Positions 48,433-60,914 of a stretch of 64,000 nucleotides of DNA are shown piece by piece. The notes below the pieces were generated by a model. It was not told the origin of the DNA. It did not search any database and saw only the letters and a list, made by a program, of their open reading frames with translations. Positions within the stretch are counted from its first letter, which is position 1; every line of letters starts with the position of its first letter. Made by a program: the position numbers and the translations under genes. Source of the stretch: Magicicada septendecula (Eukaryota; Arthropoda; Insecta; Hemiptera; Cicadidae). The stretch lies in assembly GCA_034769895.1 (NCBI GenBank), contig JAWRYS010000710.1, positions 1 to 64,000 on the forward strand, written 5' to 3'.

Positions 48433-49239
48433 GTGCAATCAGAGAATTTTTTACCCCCGCGAGATGCAAAAGGTATAGCCCAATTTTTGGGAATGGTAAA
48501 TTATTTCCACAAGTATATTCCCCATCTTGCCGAAATAGCAGCACCGCTGAATGCCTTAAGAAAGAAGGGAGCGAAATTTGAATGGACTGCACAACACCAA
48601 AATGCGTTCGAACAACTAAAAGAAAGCATCATATCTCCCCCAGTATTACAACTAGCCGATTTTACGAAACCGTTCGTAGTTCAGACTGACAGTTCAAGTG
48701 TAGCTTTAGGTGCAGTCATCTATCAGGAAATAGAAAACAGTAGACTACCGATTAGTTATGCTTCACGAACATTGAATGACCAAGAAAAAAAATATTCCGC
48801 ATATGAATTGGAATGTTTAGCCATTGTTTTTGCGTTTGAGAAGTTTAAACCCTTTCTAGAACATAAAGAATTCCTTTTGGAAACTGATAATCAAGCATTA
48901 TCTTGGTTACTGAATCACCCTAAACAGTTAGGACGTATTGGAAGATGGGTATTGAGGTTAAACTGTTACAACTTCAAAGTGCAGCATATTAAAGGTACAC
49001 AAAACGTAGTCGCTGATACCCTGTCCCGTATGTTCCAGTCGCCCACTAATACTCCCGAAAACAAGGAGAGTCTGGAAACACCCATTGTTAACACCGTAAT
49101 TACTGAATTCCCCCTTGCGTTTACCAACATTGCTCAATATCAACAAGACCCTCTTCTGAAACCGATTATAGAACAACTTGAGCAAGGAATTAAATCAGAG
49201 AAATATGTATTAAGTAAAAGAATACTATTTCTTTTATGA
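48433..49239 (+). pseudogene. pol: Pol: RNase H (unit 6)
   Basis: Eight-A run restored, so the 268-codon domain is uninterrupted with all acidic sites. It is still isolated from RT and integrase by the array-wide lesions. Confidence 0.85.
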
Positions 49240-49287
49240 ATTTGCTAAGTTTTATGAGTTAGCAAATTCATAAAAGAAATAGTAAGG

Positions 49288-50451
49288 ATGGCTGCTAATT
49301 TAAACAATACGAAGAATAAAAGAATACTATGCCACAAAATAGGAAATGGAAAGGGATTAAGGATAATCGCCCCTGATGTAATTAAGCCCATGCTGATGGA
49401 GTACTTCCATTCATCCACCATTGAAGACCATATGGGAATCAATAAAACAATACATCGCATTCGTAAGGAATATCATTGGAACAATATGAACAGCGAAATA
49501 GCTAGTTTCGTAAAAAAGTGTAATTTATGCGTGCTCAGTAAACTGGCAAGAAACAGTCAGGTAAGCCAATTAATTTCAGAAATCCCTACTACCCCTTTCT
49601 CTAAACTTTATTTAGACTTTTCAGGTCCCTATCCACGATCTAAATCAGGTAATACTATGCTACTCATATGTGTAGATTCGTTCACCAAATTTGTTTGGAT
49701 GTATCGCATGCGGCGAGCGTTAGCGTCGACGACTGTAAAAATATTACAGGAGAGATTATTTAAAGATTATGGTACACCTGTACGTATAGTGTCAGATAAC
49801 GGACCCCAATTTAAGGCGAAGGAATTTAAGAATATGTGTTTCAAGTTAGGAATAGACCATATTACCACGACGGAGTATCGACCGCAAGGCAATATTGCTG
49901 AAAGGTATCTGCGAAACCTCAAATCTGCATTAATCGCCTACCATGCGAACGATCATACGTCTTGGGACCAGAACCTATCCTGGATACAATACGCCTTTAA
50001 TTCAGCTTATCACGAAGGACATAAGTCTACACCATTTGAGTTACTGTATAAATACAAACCAAACCACCCCTTGTCCACAAAATGGAAAATACATGACTTG
50101 CTACCTCCGCAAATAATGGATAAGCAGATTAAACAAATCTGGAATAAAGCTCGCGCAAATTTAAGAGCGAACTTAGAGAAATCCCGAAAATACCACGAGA
50201 GAAATATTCATAACAATAACAATTTAGTTAGGTACCAAGTCGGTGACTTAGTAATGTACAAGACACACCCGACTAGTAGTGCAATTGATAAGACCACCTC
50301 TAAACTATCATACCGATGGTGTGGTCCTTACCAAATCCAGAAGTACTTAACCCCAGTTACCGTAGCCCTGTACGAACCTGCGACTCGAGAATATGTACGA
50401 AGAACACATATTTCGCAGATAAAATTGTATAAAAAGGAAAAGAGGAAATAG
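49288..50451 (+). CDS. pol: Pol: integrase (unit 6), full length
   Basis: The only complete integrase in the window, 387 codons from the internal Met. Zinc ligands H41, H48, C78, C81; D110, D170 (in the usual DNG form) and E205; then a C-terminal domain with GPY at 346-348 and a Lys/Arg-rich end. GPY-type C-termini are typical of Ty3/gypsy integrases, and there is no chromodomain. One private change is Ala82 to Val next to the CNLC pair. It would be made only as part of Gag-Pol, which the upstream lesions prevent. Confidence 0.87.
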   Translation: MAANLNNTKNKRILCHKIGNGKGLRIIAPDVIKPMLMEYFHSSTIEDHMGINKTIHRIRKEYHWNNMNSEIASFVKKCNLCVLSKLARNSQVSQLISEIPTTPFSKLYLDFSGPYPRSKSGNTMLLICVDSFTKFVWMYRMRRALASTTVKILQERLFKDYGTPVRIVSDNGPQFKAKEFKNMCFKLGIDHITTTEYRPQGNIAERYLRNLKSALIAYHANDHTSWDQNLSWIQYAFNSAYHEGHKSTPFELLYKYKPNHPLSTKWKIHDLLPPQIMDKQIKQIWNKARANLRANLEKSRKYHERNIHNNNNLVRYQVGDLVMYKTHPTSSAIDKTTSKLSYRWCGPYQIQKYLTPVTVALYEPATREYVRRTHISQIKLYKKEKRK

Positions 50452-52077
50452 CATCGCCAAAAATAAAAAAGGTAATACTAGGTAGACACGTTATCTTGTA
50501 CCTCAGTAACCATGCTAAGTGTTAATCGTAGAATTGGGAATGAGGCCTGATCAACCTTAGATCCTGTTCAGCAAAAGATGAGCAAAATGAGTAGTCAGCT
50601 GACCACTAAATGAGAAATTATTTAGAAAGTAACTCTATGAAGAGAGTAACCAAAACCCAAAGAAAGAAAAAACCGGTAGTAGATTTAAGTAATAGAAATA
50701 AGAAGAAGTTTTGTGTTTTAAAATGTAGTCATTAAGTGTGAATTTTATAAAAAAAAAAAGGTAGTTTGTAAGAATATATATATGTATATTGTTTTATACT
50801 CAAAAGAAATAAATGTGTATAACACATGCTAATAACTAGGTGAAAGAAAAAGGAAAAGAAGGAGAGAAATTCCACACAGTAACGGCAAGCATACTCCCAG
50901 TACCCCACTTTCGAATTTTCCTTATTAAAATTCCCCCATGTCGATTTTAAGCGGCGGAGTATGACGATTTAAATGGTAAATAAAAAAAAAAAAAATTAAT
51001 AATAAAAATATTAAAAAAACCGAAAGTAAGTAAGTACTTTAAATCGCACGATTAAACCAAATACCCCTGAACTAACTCATAATAGTAATGAAAATTAAAT
51101 TAAGAAAATCTAACTAAATAAGTAATTAAAATCTGAATGTAAAAGTTAAGTATAATACAGTTAACCCTTTAGTAAATTTATCATGCGTTGACCTGCCTAT
51201 TCCGGACATAACGTGCATACCGAACCGGCAGTAAATTAGAAATACCTGTAAATCGTAATGTAAATAATTAATAATTTAAAGTCACAAGTAGTAGTTATAA
51301 TATTCCCTGTAAACAAGATAAGTCTAGATAGTTTATTTTGTCATACTATAAGAATGTATTATTAATAAAGAGTTGGAACTATATTATGGCGGAGTACTCA
51401 CTCCGCGTCGTTGCAATCTACCTGTTGTAACAATGCAAGAGTAACGATGCGGTTTTCAGACTGTAAACACCTCCAAGCGAGGGCTCTTCATAAAATGTTT
51501 TGTTATTCTTTTGATTTTTAATTGAGTGTTAGCTTCCACTAAAAGCGTGGAGAGCTAGTTATATATTGAAGATGTAGTGAGGAATTTGTTAGAAAGTGTG
51601 ATAATGTAAAAAGAATTCGTATATAAGGAGATGTCTCAAGTTAATTAAAAAACGAACTCTCGAATATTGTTCGAGTAATGTAATTCAGATATTAATGTAA
51701 AAAGAAGATGCAAACTCCAGTACTATGGTGCCAGTAAATATGTGACGTGCACAACTGCAGATAGGGATGACTACCACCTAAACAACACTTACCATAACCG
51801 CCGAGGATCAGCACGACTTCACGCAGCATAACATCCATCTCCTCGTTAATACACCCAGAGGACTTTCACCGGAAACACTACCCAGATGACTACCCCGACT
51901 AACAGAGTACCGAAGATTCACACCCCAGGACACGGACAGCAAAAGCGTATCTAAGAGGTGACTCGGTAGCTCGTCTACCGAGAATTATGTACATTTAAAA
52001 TATAAGTTTTCAAACATGCCAAAGACTTTTAAAAAGACAATAATCATCTCTAAGCATTAAGTTTTAGAAAAATGCAA

Positions 52078-52471
52078 ATGGCATTTGCCACACACATACA
52101 CACAGAAAACCACAGTTACACCAACATAGACACTCATCTTGAAATTTTACATTACATACCCAAAGGTCGAAAACTCAACACAACTGAACAATACAAAATA
52201 TATAAACACCACACAACACAACCAAACAACATACTCAACGATCAATTACAATATAAATCACATACACTTTTTGACACAATTATACAGAAAACAAACAGTA
52301 AGTTGAATCCCCGCGCCAATCCCCTTCCTCCACACACCACCCCCACTACACCTTCCACACAACCGTTACAAAATGCTGGCAGTCTGTATCAAAGCTGAAG
52401 AAGGCGGATACGTAAGCCGAAACGCGTCCAATAAAATCAGTAAGTTTTCACATGAAAAAGTTCATTTTTAG
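52078..52471 (+). pseudogene. Penelope-like fragment, unit 7
   Basis: One change, Glu to Lys in QYKIYK. Ribozyme-like motif unchanged at 52384-52440. Confidence 0.65.
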
Positions 52472-53967
52472 TTAAGGTTTAGAAAAATGTAACCAGTAAT
52501 TTCTAAAATCATACGTTGTAACATTACTCTTGAGATATAAGTTTTAATCCCTTAACTAAATAATACCATTCTTCAAATGGTGTTCATGTAACAATGCAAC
52601 CTTCTTGATAAGTAAAGTAAATACCAGACGTCTTTACTAGATTTAAAGACACTCGGATCCGAGATAAAATACATGATCTGTTTGATCGTTTGTTTGACAG
52701 AAAACCCCTTTTAACTATTTCAGTATGAGAAAATTTGTATGTAATTGCATCTATATATATCATTTGTTAATAAAGAGATGTCATCTTGTTACATATTGAA
52801 GTGAGTGCATAAATCAGTTAAATTACCTTCCCTTGTGTCCTACAATTAGAGTAATTATTATTGTTCTAAGTGTTGTGTTGATTTTCAGTTTGTTACAACG
52901 TAGGCAGCCTGTATAGTTGGCTAGCGTCAATTATTACGGGTTCCCTGGATTTATAACGTAGCCCGGAACGTTATAAAGTTGCGCAACTCTGCTTTGTACA
53001 AAAGAATTGATCGTGTACAGAGTGTCACATATAGAATTGCGGCACTCTGCTTTCGTGTGAAATAATTGTTACGTAGTAAAAGAAAAATAGATAACTCTCT
53101 GCTGATCTATGCACTCAGTTAATGTATTTCATGTCACCCCAAAAAGGGTAAGTTGCAAAAAAAAATAGCGACAGTATTAATTTACCATTGTGAATTTATT
53201 TGTGTAAAATTACGCACGAACTTGTGTATAATTTATTTAACATACGCAAAATAATACAAACTATCATTGTATTACACCAATGCAAGTACCTACATGAATT
53301 TTAGTGCTTGTCAAACTGTTCAGTCTTTAACAGGTTTATATTGCGACAATTCAAGACTTGTAGTTTCCTGAATATGCCTGCATAGAATGTAAGTTGTATG
53401 TCTGTTGACACGGTGAAACATATAAACTATTGACTAAATTAGACCAGGTTAATTACGTGTAAATAAATTCATAAGTTTAATTTTGTTACTAGAGAGAAGT
53501 AAAAAAAAAAGTTAGATAGAATTACAAAAATTAAAATTAGAACGTAAGACAATTAATAACTAAACTCAGCTTATTACGGGCTGTAACTTGTGTAAAACGT
53601 GTATCATTGCCTCGCACTCACCCCCGTGTTGGAGCCAGTTGAAACCAGTCAATAAAGATAGCCGTCAGCTATTGTTGTATAGAACAATAACATCCCTCAC
53701 CCCAAGTGTATTTCTCGCGTTCCCACGCATACAACAAGTATGCCATTGTTTACAAAGAAAACTAGTCTGACCTACATTCCAGCGAACAGCTGATCGTTGA
53801 CAATACACTGACGTCTGTATGGAATTTTTGTCTTTCTCTGAGAAGAGAGGTTATTCTCTTACGAACAATGCAAATGCTTTAACCATGAATTAAATTGTCT
53901 ATGTAATAAGTGTCTAGTGTAGTAAAATAAATTTTAAATAAATGTTAGTATTAGATATAAGGTAAAA

Positions 53968-55470
53968 ATGGCACAATTTAATCCAGATTTACTATTAAAG
54001 GACGAGCTGTCTTATGAAGCTCTTTTACGTGGTCTACCCCACGCGAATGTAACAGTCGTGGAATTGCGCAAGTCTATACGCGAAAGTGGATTTGATACAC
54101 CCGCGCAGTTAAGCAACCTAAGCGGACTCGATTATGAGAGCGAGAGAGAAACTTGTAATGCCAAGTATAGTGAGTTGCCTTTATTGTCCCAAACCCTCCA
54201 AGACGAGAAATCTCCTGCGGTAATATTGCGGACAACTCAAAGGATAGAACATTTAACCCGGCGAATGAAAAATTTGTTGAACTGGCCTAACCGTACGGAA
54301 ATACCTCCTGAAGTCCAAAGTTTTGCAGATGAAGCTTTACGTCAATTACCCACTATTATCAGGGAATTACGAAGAAAATCTGACTCGTTCCGAATGGATG
54401 AAATTGAGAAGTCCTTGAAGAAACTACACATCTCCCCAGTTCAATCCCCTACGTTAGAACACCCTCCACCCAACACGGATCGGGACTCACCCGCCGTATT
54501 GCAAACACAACCTACTCGAGAGCAATGCCCAAATAAAGATTTAATTGCCCCGACTATATTTGAAGCCCCTCCTCCCAGTGGTTTCCAGATTCGCCCCGCA
54601 ATGTACGAATTGACAACCCCGAACGCATCATCTGGTCCTCCTAAAGCGATGCCACACGTAAATTATAACGCAGACCTCTATAGAAAAAGCACTCATCCCG
54701 TAGAAAAACTCTTAGCTGAAATTCCATACACTGATGGTTTAAATGTCACTAAACTACTGAATTTCATCAAATATCTCCTGCAGATAAAGGATCTACAGCA
54801 GCTAAATGACTGGCAAATTTTGCAAGTCCTCCTACCGAAATGTAAACCCCCGTTAAAGAATCGTGTGCTAGAATCATTAAGCTCTACCCTTCCAGTAGAA
54901 GAACTGCATACCACAATAATAAAATATTTTATTCCCACCGGCATTTATGAAGAACTTAAGAGAAAGACCGTACTATGAGTACAAGGAAATCACGAGAGAT
55001 TGGCCCATTACATCTCAGACATCAGGGAGTCCTCTCGACTACTACAAGTAGATTGGAATGAGAGACAGATGGTCGACACCATTTTAGTAGGATTGTCTCC
55101 AGAAGAAAGATCTCGTTTAGCGTTAATAAATCGACCCAACACCTTTGCGGATCTAGGACAATGCAGTATCCACTCTTCGAATGTATGGTACTCAGATCAG
55201 AACAGACATGCGATGAAATCAACCGAAGCGAATAGAAATGAATTGCAAGCCCTAGTGCCCGATGTGACATACCAGCGTGAAAGGCGAGTATTCAATAGAC
55301 CGCACAATTTGCACAGCCCTGGTAAATCAAATGAAACAACCTAAACGGACGCAAGGTACCCTCCTCGTAATAAGAATATGTGTTATAACTGCGGTAAGTA
55401 TGGACACATAAGTAGAAACTGTAACAACAAGCAATACGAACGTAAACACCCTAATCCAAAAAACATGTAA
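53968..55470 (+). pseudogene. gag: Gag (unit 7), broken
   Basis: TGA at 54976-54978 (Arg337). The G lost in units 3, 5 and 6 is present. Near 55335-55345 a two-base loss plus the shared one-base loss total three, so the knuckle is back in the original frame, but a TAA lies between them. Private or unit 7/8 changes include Ala31 to Val, Thr71 to Pro and Tyr to Cys in EQCPN. Confidence 0.88.
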
Positions 55471-55522
55471 GGCAGGGAGACCCGAAATCCTGTGTCTTCC
55501 GCAGCAACTTGAGATCCAGTAA

Positions 55523-56872
55523 ACCCAAAGAAATGTACGACCATATAAAAAAAAAGGAAGGAAAAGAAACACTAGAGAAATAGATCCCTATGTTAGAAAG
55601 TTTATTGAAAAATGTAATGCGATAACTAAATGTGATTGGAATAAAAGTCGATTGCCCTTAATACAAATTGACCTAGGTGTTACCTCCACCATCGCACTAA
55701 TCGATTCTGGATCTACGGTCTGGATTTTGGTCTTAATCAGTCAAAAGTTAGCAGATAAATTATTCGAACACAGTCTAGTGAAACGCAGTCAAGTTGTGAA
55801 TATAAAATGTGCTACAGCCAATAAACAGAATATAGTGATAAAACTTAGCATCACCATTAAAGTAAAAATCAAGAATATAACATGGTTTTTTACAATGTTA
55901 GTATGTAATGATTTAGGACCCGACTTAATATTGGGAGCTGACTTCATAAGTAAAACGGGAATAATTCTTGACATCCACGAGCAGAAATATTATTTTAGAT
56001 TCGACCGTACACGGAAGTATAATTTTGATTGTAAAACTGACGAACAAGAAAGTATTAGATCATCAACTGCACACATAGTACACCAAGAGTCTGAATTATC
56101 TCATCTAGGAAATAGAGATAGGCTGAGAATGCAGAAATTATTAAAAGAATTTTCCACTGTTCTTACACCTAAGCTAGGACTTACGAAGCTAATAGAATAT
56201 AAGATCAATCTGAGCGATCACAAAGTAATACGCCTACCCCCATACAAGTTGTCGCCTCCCAAGATGGAAGTGATGAGGAACCATATCAACAAGTTGTTAG
56301 AACAAGGAGTCATTGAACCCTCTACGTCTCCGTATTCATCACCCTCCTTTTTAGTACCAAAAGGTCACGACAAATATAGACTAGTTGTGGACTACCGGCA
56401 ATTAAACAAACGAATAGAATTTGAATCTATCCCCCTTCCAGACATTCATAGTGCTTTTCATTACTTCAAAAAAGCAAAAGTCTTTACTGTAATGGATCTA
56501 AATCAAGCATTTCACCAAATACCCCTTTCGGAGGAATCCAAACGTCTAACCGCGTTTGCTGTTCCTTTCAACCTGTACCAATTTACTAGAGTACCCTTTG
56601 GAATATCTCAAGGAAGTTCCGTATGTAGTAGACTATTAGAAAGAATATTTCATGATATTAAATTTAAATATGTGTATCACTACCTGGACGACTTCGTAAT
56701 CTATAGCGAATCGATGGAACAACATCTTAAACATCTACGTGAAGTGTTATCTCGATTACAAAAAGCAGGATTAACAGTTAACCCCAAAAAGGTAAATTTT
56801 GCAGTCCCACAATTTTCATTTTTAGGTCACATCGTGAAAGCCAACGGAAAGGTAAGCATAGACCCCGAATGA
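55523..56872 (+). CDS. pol: Pol: protease and reverse transcriptase (unit 7), longest open copy
   Basis: The only unit in which protease and the whole RT domain share one open frame (recognisable part 55652-56872, 406 codons). DSG, ILGAD, the motif A Asp and YLDD are all present. Private changes: Asn to Ser in protease (EHSLVK) and Thr to Lys before motif A (HYFKKAK). It has no start codon of its own and ends at the array-wide TGA. Confidence 0.85.
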   Translation, partial: TQRNVRPYKKKGRKRNTREIDPYVRKFIEKCNAITKCDWNKSRLPLIQIDLGVTSTIALIDSGSTVWILVLISQKLADKLFEHSLVKRSQVVNIKCATANKQNIVIKLSITIKVKIKNITWFFTMLVCNDLGPDLILGADFISKTGIILDIHEQKYYFRFDRTRKYNFDCKTDEQESIRSSTAHIVHQESELSHLGNRDRLRMQKLLKEFSTVLTPKLGLTKLIEYKINLSDHKVIRLPPYKLSPPKMEVMRNHINKLLEQGVIEPSTSPYSSPSFLVPKGHDKYRLVVDYRQLNKRIEFESIPLPDIHSAFHYFKKAKVFTVMDLNQAFHQIPLSEESKRLTAFAVPFNLYQFTRVPFGISQGSSVCSRLLERIFHDIKFKYVYHYLDDFVIYSESMEQHLKHLREVLSRLQKAGLTVNPKKVNFAVPQFSFLGHIVKANGKVSIDPE

Positions 56873-56876
56873 ACCC

Positions 56877-57683
56877 GTGCAATCAGAGAATTTTTTACCC
56901 CCGCGAGATGCAAAAGGTATAGCCCAATTTTTGGGAATGGTAAATTATTTCCACAAGTATATTCCCCATCTTGCCGAAATAGCAGCACCGCTGAATGCCT
57001 TAAGAAAGAAGGGAGCGAAATTTGAATGGACTGCACAACACCAAAATGCGTTCGAACAACTAAAAGAAAGCATCATATCTCCCCCAGTATTACAACTAGC
57101 CGATTTTACGAAACCGTTCGTAGTTCAGACTGACAGTTCAAGTGTAGCTTTAGGTGCAGTCATCTATCAGGAAATAGAAAACAGTAGACTACCGATTAGT
57201 TATGCTTCACGAACATTGAATGACCAAGAAAAAAAATATTCCGCATATGAATTGGAATGTTTAGCCATTGTTTTTGCGTTTGAGAAGTTTAAACCCTTTC
57301 TAGAACATAAAGAATTCCTTTTGGAAACTGATAATCAAGCATTATCTTGGTTACTGAATCACCCTAAACAGTTAGGACGTATTGGAAGATGGGTATTGAG
57401 GTTAAACTGTTACAACTTCAAAGTGCAGCATATTAAAGGTACACAAAACGTAGTCGCTGATACTCTGTCCCGTATGTTCCAGTCGCCCACTAATACTCCC
57501 GAAAACAAGGAGAGTCTGGAAACACCCATTGTTAACACCGTAATTACTGAATTCCCCCTTGCGTTTACCAACATTGCTCAATATCAACAAGACCCTCTTC
57601 TGAAACCGATTATAGAACAACTTGAGCAAGGAATTAAATCAGAGAAATATGTATTAAGTAAAAGAATACTATTTCTTTTATGA
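56877..57683 (+). pseudogene. pol: Pol: RNase H (unit 7)
   Basis: Uninterrupted 268-codon domain, same residues as unit 6. Palindrome at 57667-57728. Confidence 0.85.
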
Positions 57684-57731
57684 ATTTGCTAAGTTTTATG
57701 AGTTAGCAAATTCATAAAAGAAATAGTAAGG

Positions 57732-58895
57732 ATGGCTGCTAATTTAAACAATACGAAGAATAAAAGAATACTATGCCACAAAATAGGAAATGGAAAGGGA
57801 TTAAGGATAATCGCCCCTGATGTAATTAAGCCCATGCTGATGGAGTACTTCCATTCATCCACCATTGAAGACCATATGGGAATCAATAAAACAATACATC
57901 GCATTCGTAAGGAATATCATTGGAACAATATGAACAGCGAAATAGCTAGTTTCGTAAAAAAGTGTAATTTATGCGCGCTCAGTAAACTGGCAAGAAACAG
58001 TCAGGTAAGCCAATTAATTTCAGAAATCCCTACTACCCCTTTCTCTAAACTTTATTTAGACTTTTCAGGTCCCTATCCACGATCTAAATCAGGTAATACT
58101 ATGCTACTCATATGTGTAGATTCGTTCACCAAATTTGTTTGGATGTATCGCATGCGGTGAGCGTTAGCGTCGACGACTGTAAAAATATTACAGGAGAGAT
58201 TATTTAAAGATTATGGTACACCTGTACGTATAGTGTCAGATAACGGACCCCAATTTAAGGCGAAGGAATTTAAGAATATGTGTTTCAAGTTAGGAATAGA
58301 CCATATTACCACGACGGAGTATCGACCGCAAGGCAATATTGCTGAAAGGTATCTGCGAAACCTCAAATCTGCATTAATCGCCTACCATGCGAACGATCAT
58401 ACGTCTTGGGACCAGAACCTATCCTGGATACAATACGCCTTTAATTCAGCTTATCACGAAGGACATAAGTCTACACCATTTGAGTTACTGTATAAATACA
58501 AACCAAACCACCCCTTGTCCACAAAATGGAAAATACATGACTTGCTACCTCCGCAAATAATGGATAAGCAGATTAAACAAATCTGGAATAAAGCTCGCGC
58601 AAATTTAAGAGCGAACTTAGAGAAATCCCGAAAATACCACGAGAGAAATATTCATAACAATAACAATTTAGTTAGGTACCAAGTCGGTGACTTAGTAATG
58701 TACAAGACACACCCGACTAGTAGTGCAATTGATAAGACCACCTCTAAACTATCATACCGATGGTGTGGTCCTTACCAAATCCAGAAGTACTTAACCCCAG
58801 TTACCATAGCCCTGTACGAACCTGCAACTCGAGAATATGTACGAAGAACACATATTTCGCAGATAAAATTGTATAAAAAGGAAAAGAGGAAATAG
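57732..58895 (+). pseudogene. pol: Pol: integrase (unit 7), one nonsense codon
   Basis: Same length as unit 6, without the T insertion and with DNG. It is broken only by TGA at 58158-58160, where all other units read CGA (Arg143), between the first two catalytic aspartates. The rest (58161-58895) is open with GPY. Confidence 0.86.
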
Positions 58896-60521
58896 CATCG
58901 CCAAAAATAAAAAAGGTAATACTAGGTAGACAAGTTATCTTGTACCTTAGTAACCATGCTAAGTGTTAATCGTAGAATTGGGAATGAGGCCTGATCAACC
59001 TTAGATCCTGTTCAGCAAAAGATGAGCAAAATGAGTAGTCAGCTGACCACTAAATGAGAAATTATTTAGAAAGTAACTCTATGAAGAGAGTAACCAAAAC
59101 CCAAAGAAAGAAAAAACCGGTAGTAGATTTAAGTAATAGAAATAAGAAGAAGTTTTGTGTTTTAAAATGTAGTCATTAAGTGTGAATTTTATAAAAAAAA
59201 AAAGGTAGTTTGTAAGAATATATATATGTATATTGTTTTATACTCAAAAGAAATAAATGTGTATAACACATGCCAATAACTAGGTGAAAGAAAAAGGAAA
59301 AGAAGGAGAGAAATTCCACACAGTAACGGCAAGCATACTCCCAGTACCCCACTTTCGAATTTTCCTTATTAAAATTCCCCCATGTCGATTTTAAGCGGCG
59401 GAGTATGACGATTTAAATGGTAAATAAATAAAAAAAAAATTAATAATAAAAATATAAAAAAAAACGAAAGTAAGTAAGTACTTTAAATCGCACGATTAAA
59501 CCAAATACCCCTGAACTAACTCATAATAGTAATGAAAATTAAATTAAGAAAATCTAACTAAATAAGTAATTAAAATCTGAATGTAAAAGTTAAGTATAAT
59601 ACAGTTAACCCTTTAGTAAATTTATCATGCGTTGACCTGCCTATTCCGGACATAACGTGCATACCGAACCGGCAGTAAATTAGAAATACCTGTAAATCGT
59701 AATGTAAATAATTAATAATTTAAAGTCACAAGTAGTAGTTATAATATTCCCTGTAAACAAGATAAGTCTAGATAGTTTATTTTGTCATACTATAAGAATG
59801 TATTATTAATAAAGAGTTGGAACTATATTATGGCGGAGTACTCACTCCGCGTCGTTGCAATCTACCTGTTGTAACAATGCAAGAGTAACGATGCGGTTTT
59901 CAGACTGTAAACACCTCCAAGCGAGGGCTCTTCATAAAATGTTTTGTTATTCTTTTGATTTTTAATTGAGTGTTAGCTTCCACTAAAAGCGTGGAGAGCT
60001 AGTTATATATTGAAGATGTAGTGAGGAATTTGTTAGAAAGTGTGATAATGTAAAAAGAACTCGTATATAAGGAGATGTCTCAAGTTAATTAAAAAACGAA
60101 CTCTCGAATATTGTTCGAGTAATGTAATTCAGATATTAATGTAAAAAGAAGATGCAAACTCCAGTACTATGGTGCCAGTAAATATGTGACGTGCACAACT
60201 GCAGATAGGGATGACTACCACCTAAACAACACTTACCATAACCGCCGAGGATCAGCACGACTTCACGCAGCATAACATCCATCTCCTCGTTAATACACCC
60301 AGAGGACTTTCACCGGAAACACTACCCAGATGACTACCCCGACTAACAGAGTACCGAAGATTCACACCCCAGGACACGGACAGCAAAAGCGTATCTAAGA
60401 GGTGACTCGGTAGCTCGTCTACCGAGAATTATGTACATTTAAAATATAAGTTTTCAAACATGCCAAAGACTTTTAAAAAGACAATAATCATCTCTAAGCA
60501 TTAAGTTTTAGAAAAATGCAA

Positions 60522-60914
60522 ATGGCATTTGCCACACACATACACACAGAAAACCACAGTTACACCAACATAGACACTCATCTTGAAATTTTACATTACA
60601 TACCAAAGGTCGAAAACTCAACACAACTGAACAATACGAAATATATAAACACCACACAACACAACCAAACAACATACTCAACGATCAATTACAATATAAA
60701 TCACATACACTTTTTGACACAATTATACAGAAAACAAACAGTAAGTTGAATCCCCGCGCCAATCCCCTTCCTCCACACACCACCCCCACTACACCTTCCA
60801 CACAACCGTTACAAAATGCTGGCAGTCTGTATCAAAGCTGAAGAAGGCGGATACGTAAGCCGAAACGCGTCCAATAAAATCAGTAAGTTTTCATATGAAA
60901 AAGTTCATTTTTAG
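60522..60914 (+). pseudogene. Penelope-like fragment, unit 8, frameshifted
   Basis: One C of three is missing near 60604, ending the frame at 60749. Ribozyme-like motif intact at 60827-60883. Confidence 0.65.

Larger units (their letters stand above)
42185..50619 (+). mobile_element. Tandem unit 6
   Basis: Sixth complete unit, 8435 bp. Gag and RT carry the unit 5 lesions, but the RNase H A-run is full length and integrase is uninterrupted, so this unit also looks like a junction between variant classes. Noncoding stretches are 42017-43642 and 44037-45522, with the inverted-end segment at 44077-44467. Confidence 0.93.
50620..59063 (+). mobile_element. Tandem unit 7
   Basis: Seventh complete unit, 8444 bp. 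It is longer because of an 11-bp imperfect duplication just upstream of gag, shared only with unit 8. Protease and RT form one uninterrupted frame to the RT end; integrase has a private TGA. Noncoding stretches are 50452-52077 and 52472-53967, with the inverted-end segment at 52512-52902. Confidence 0.93.
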
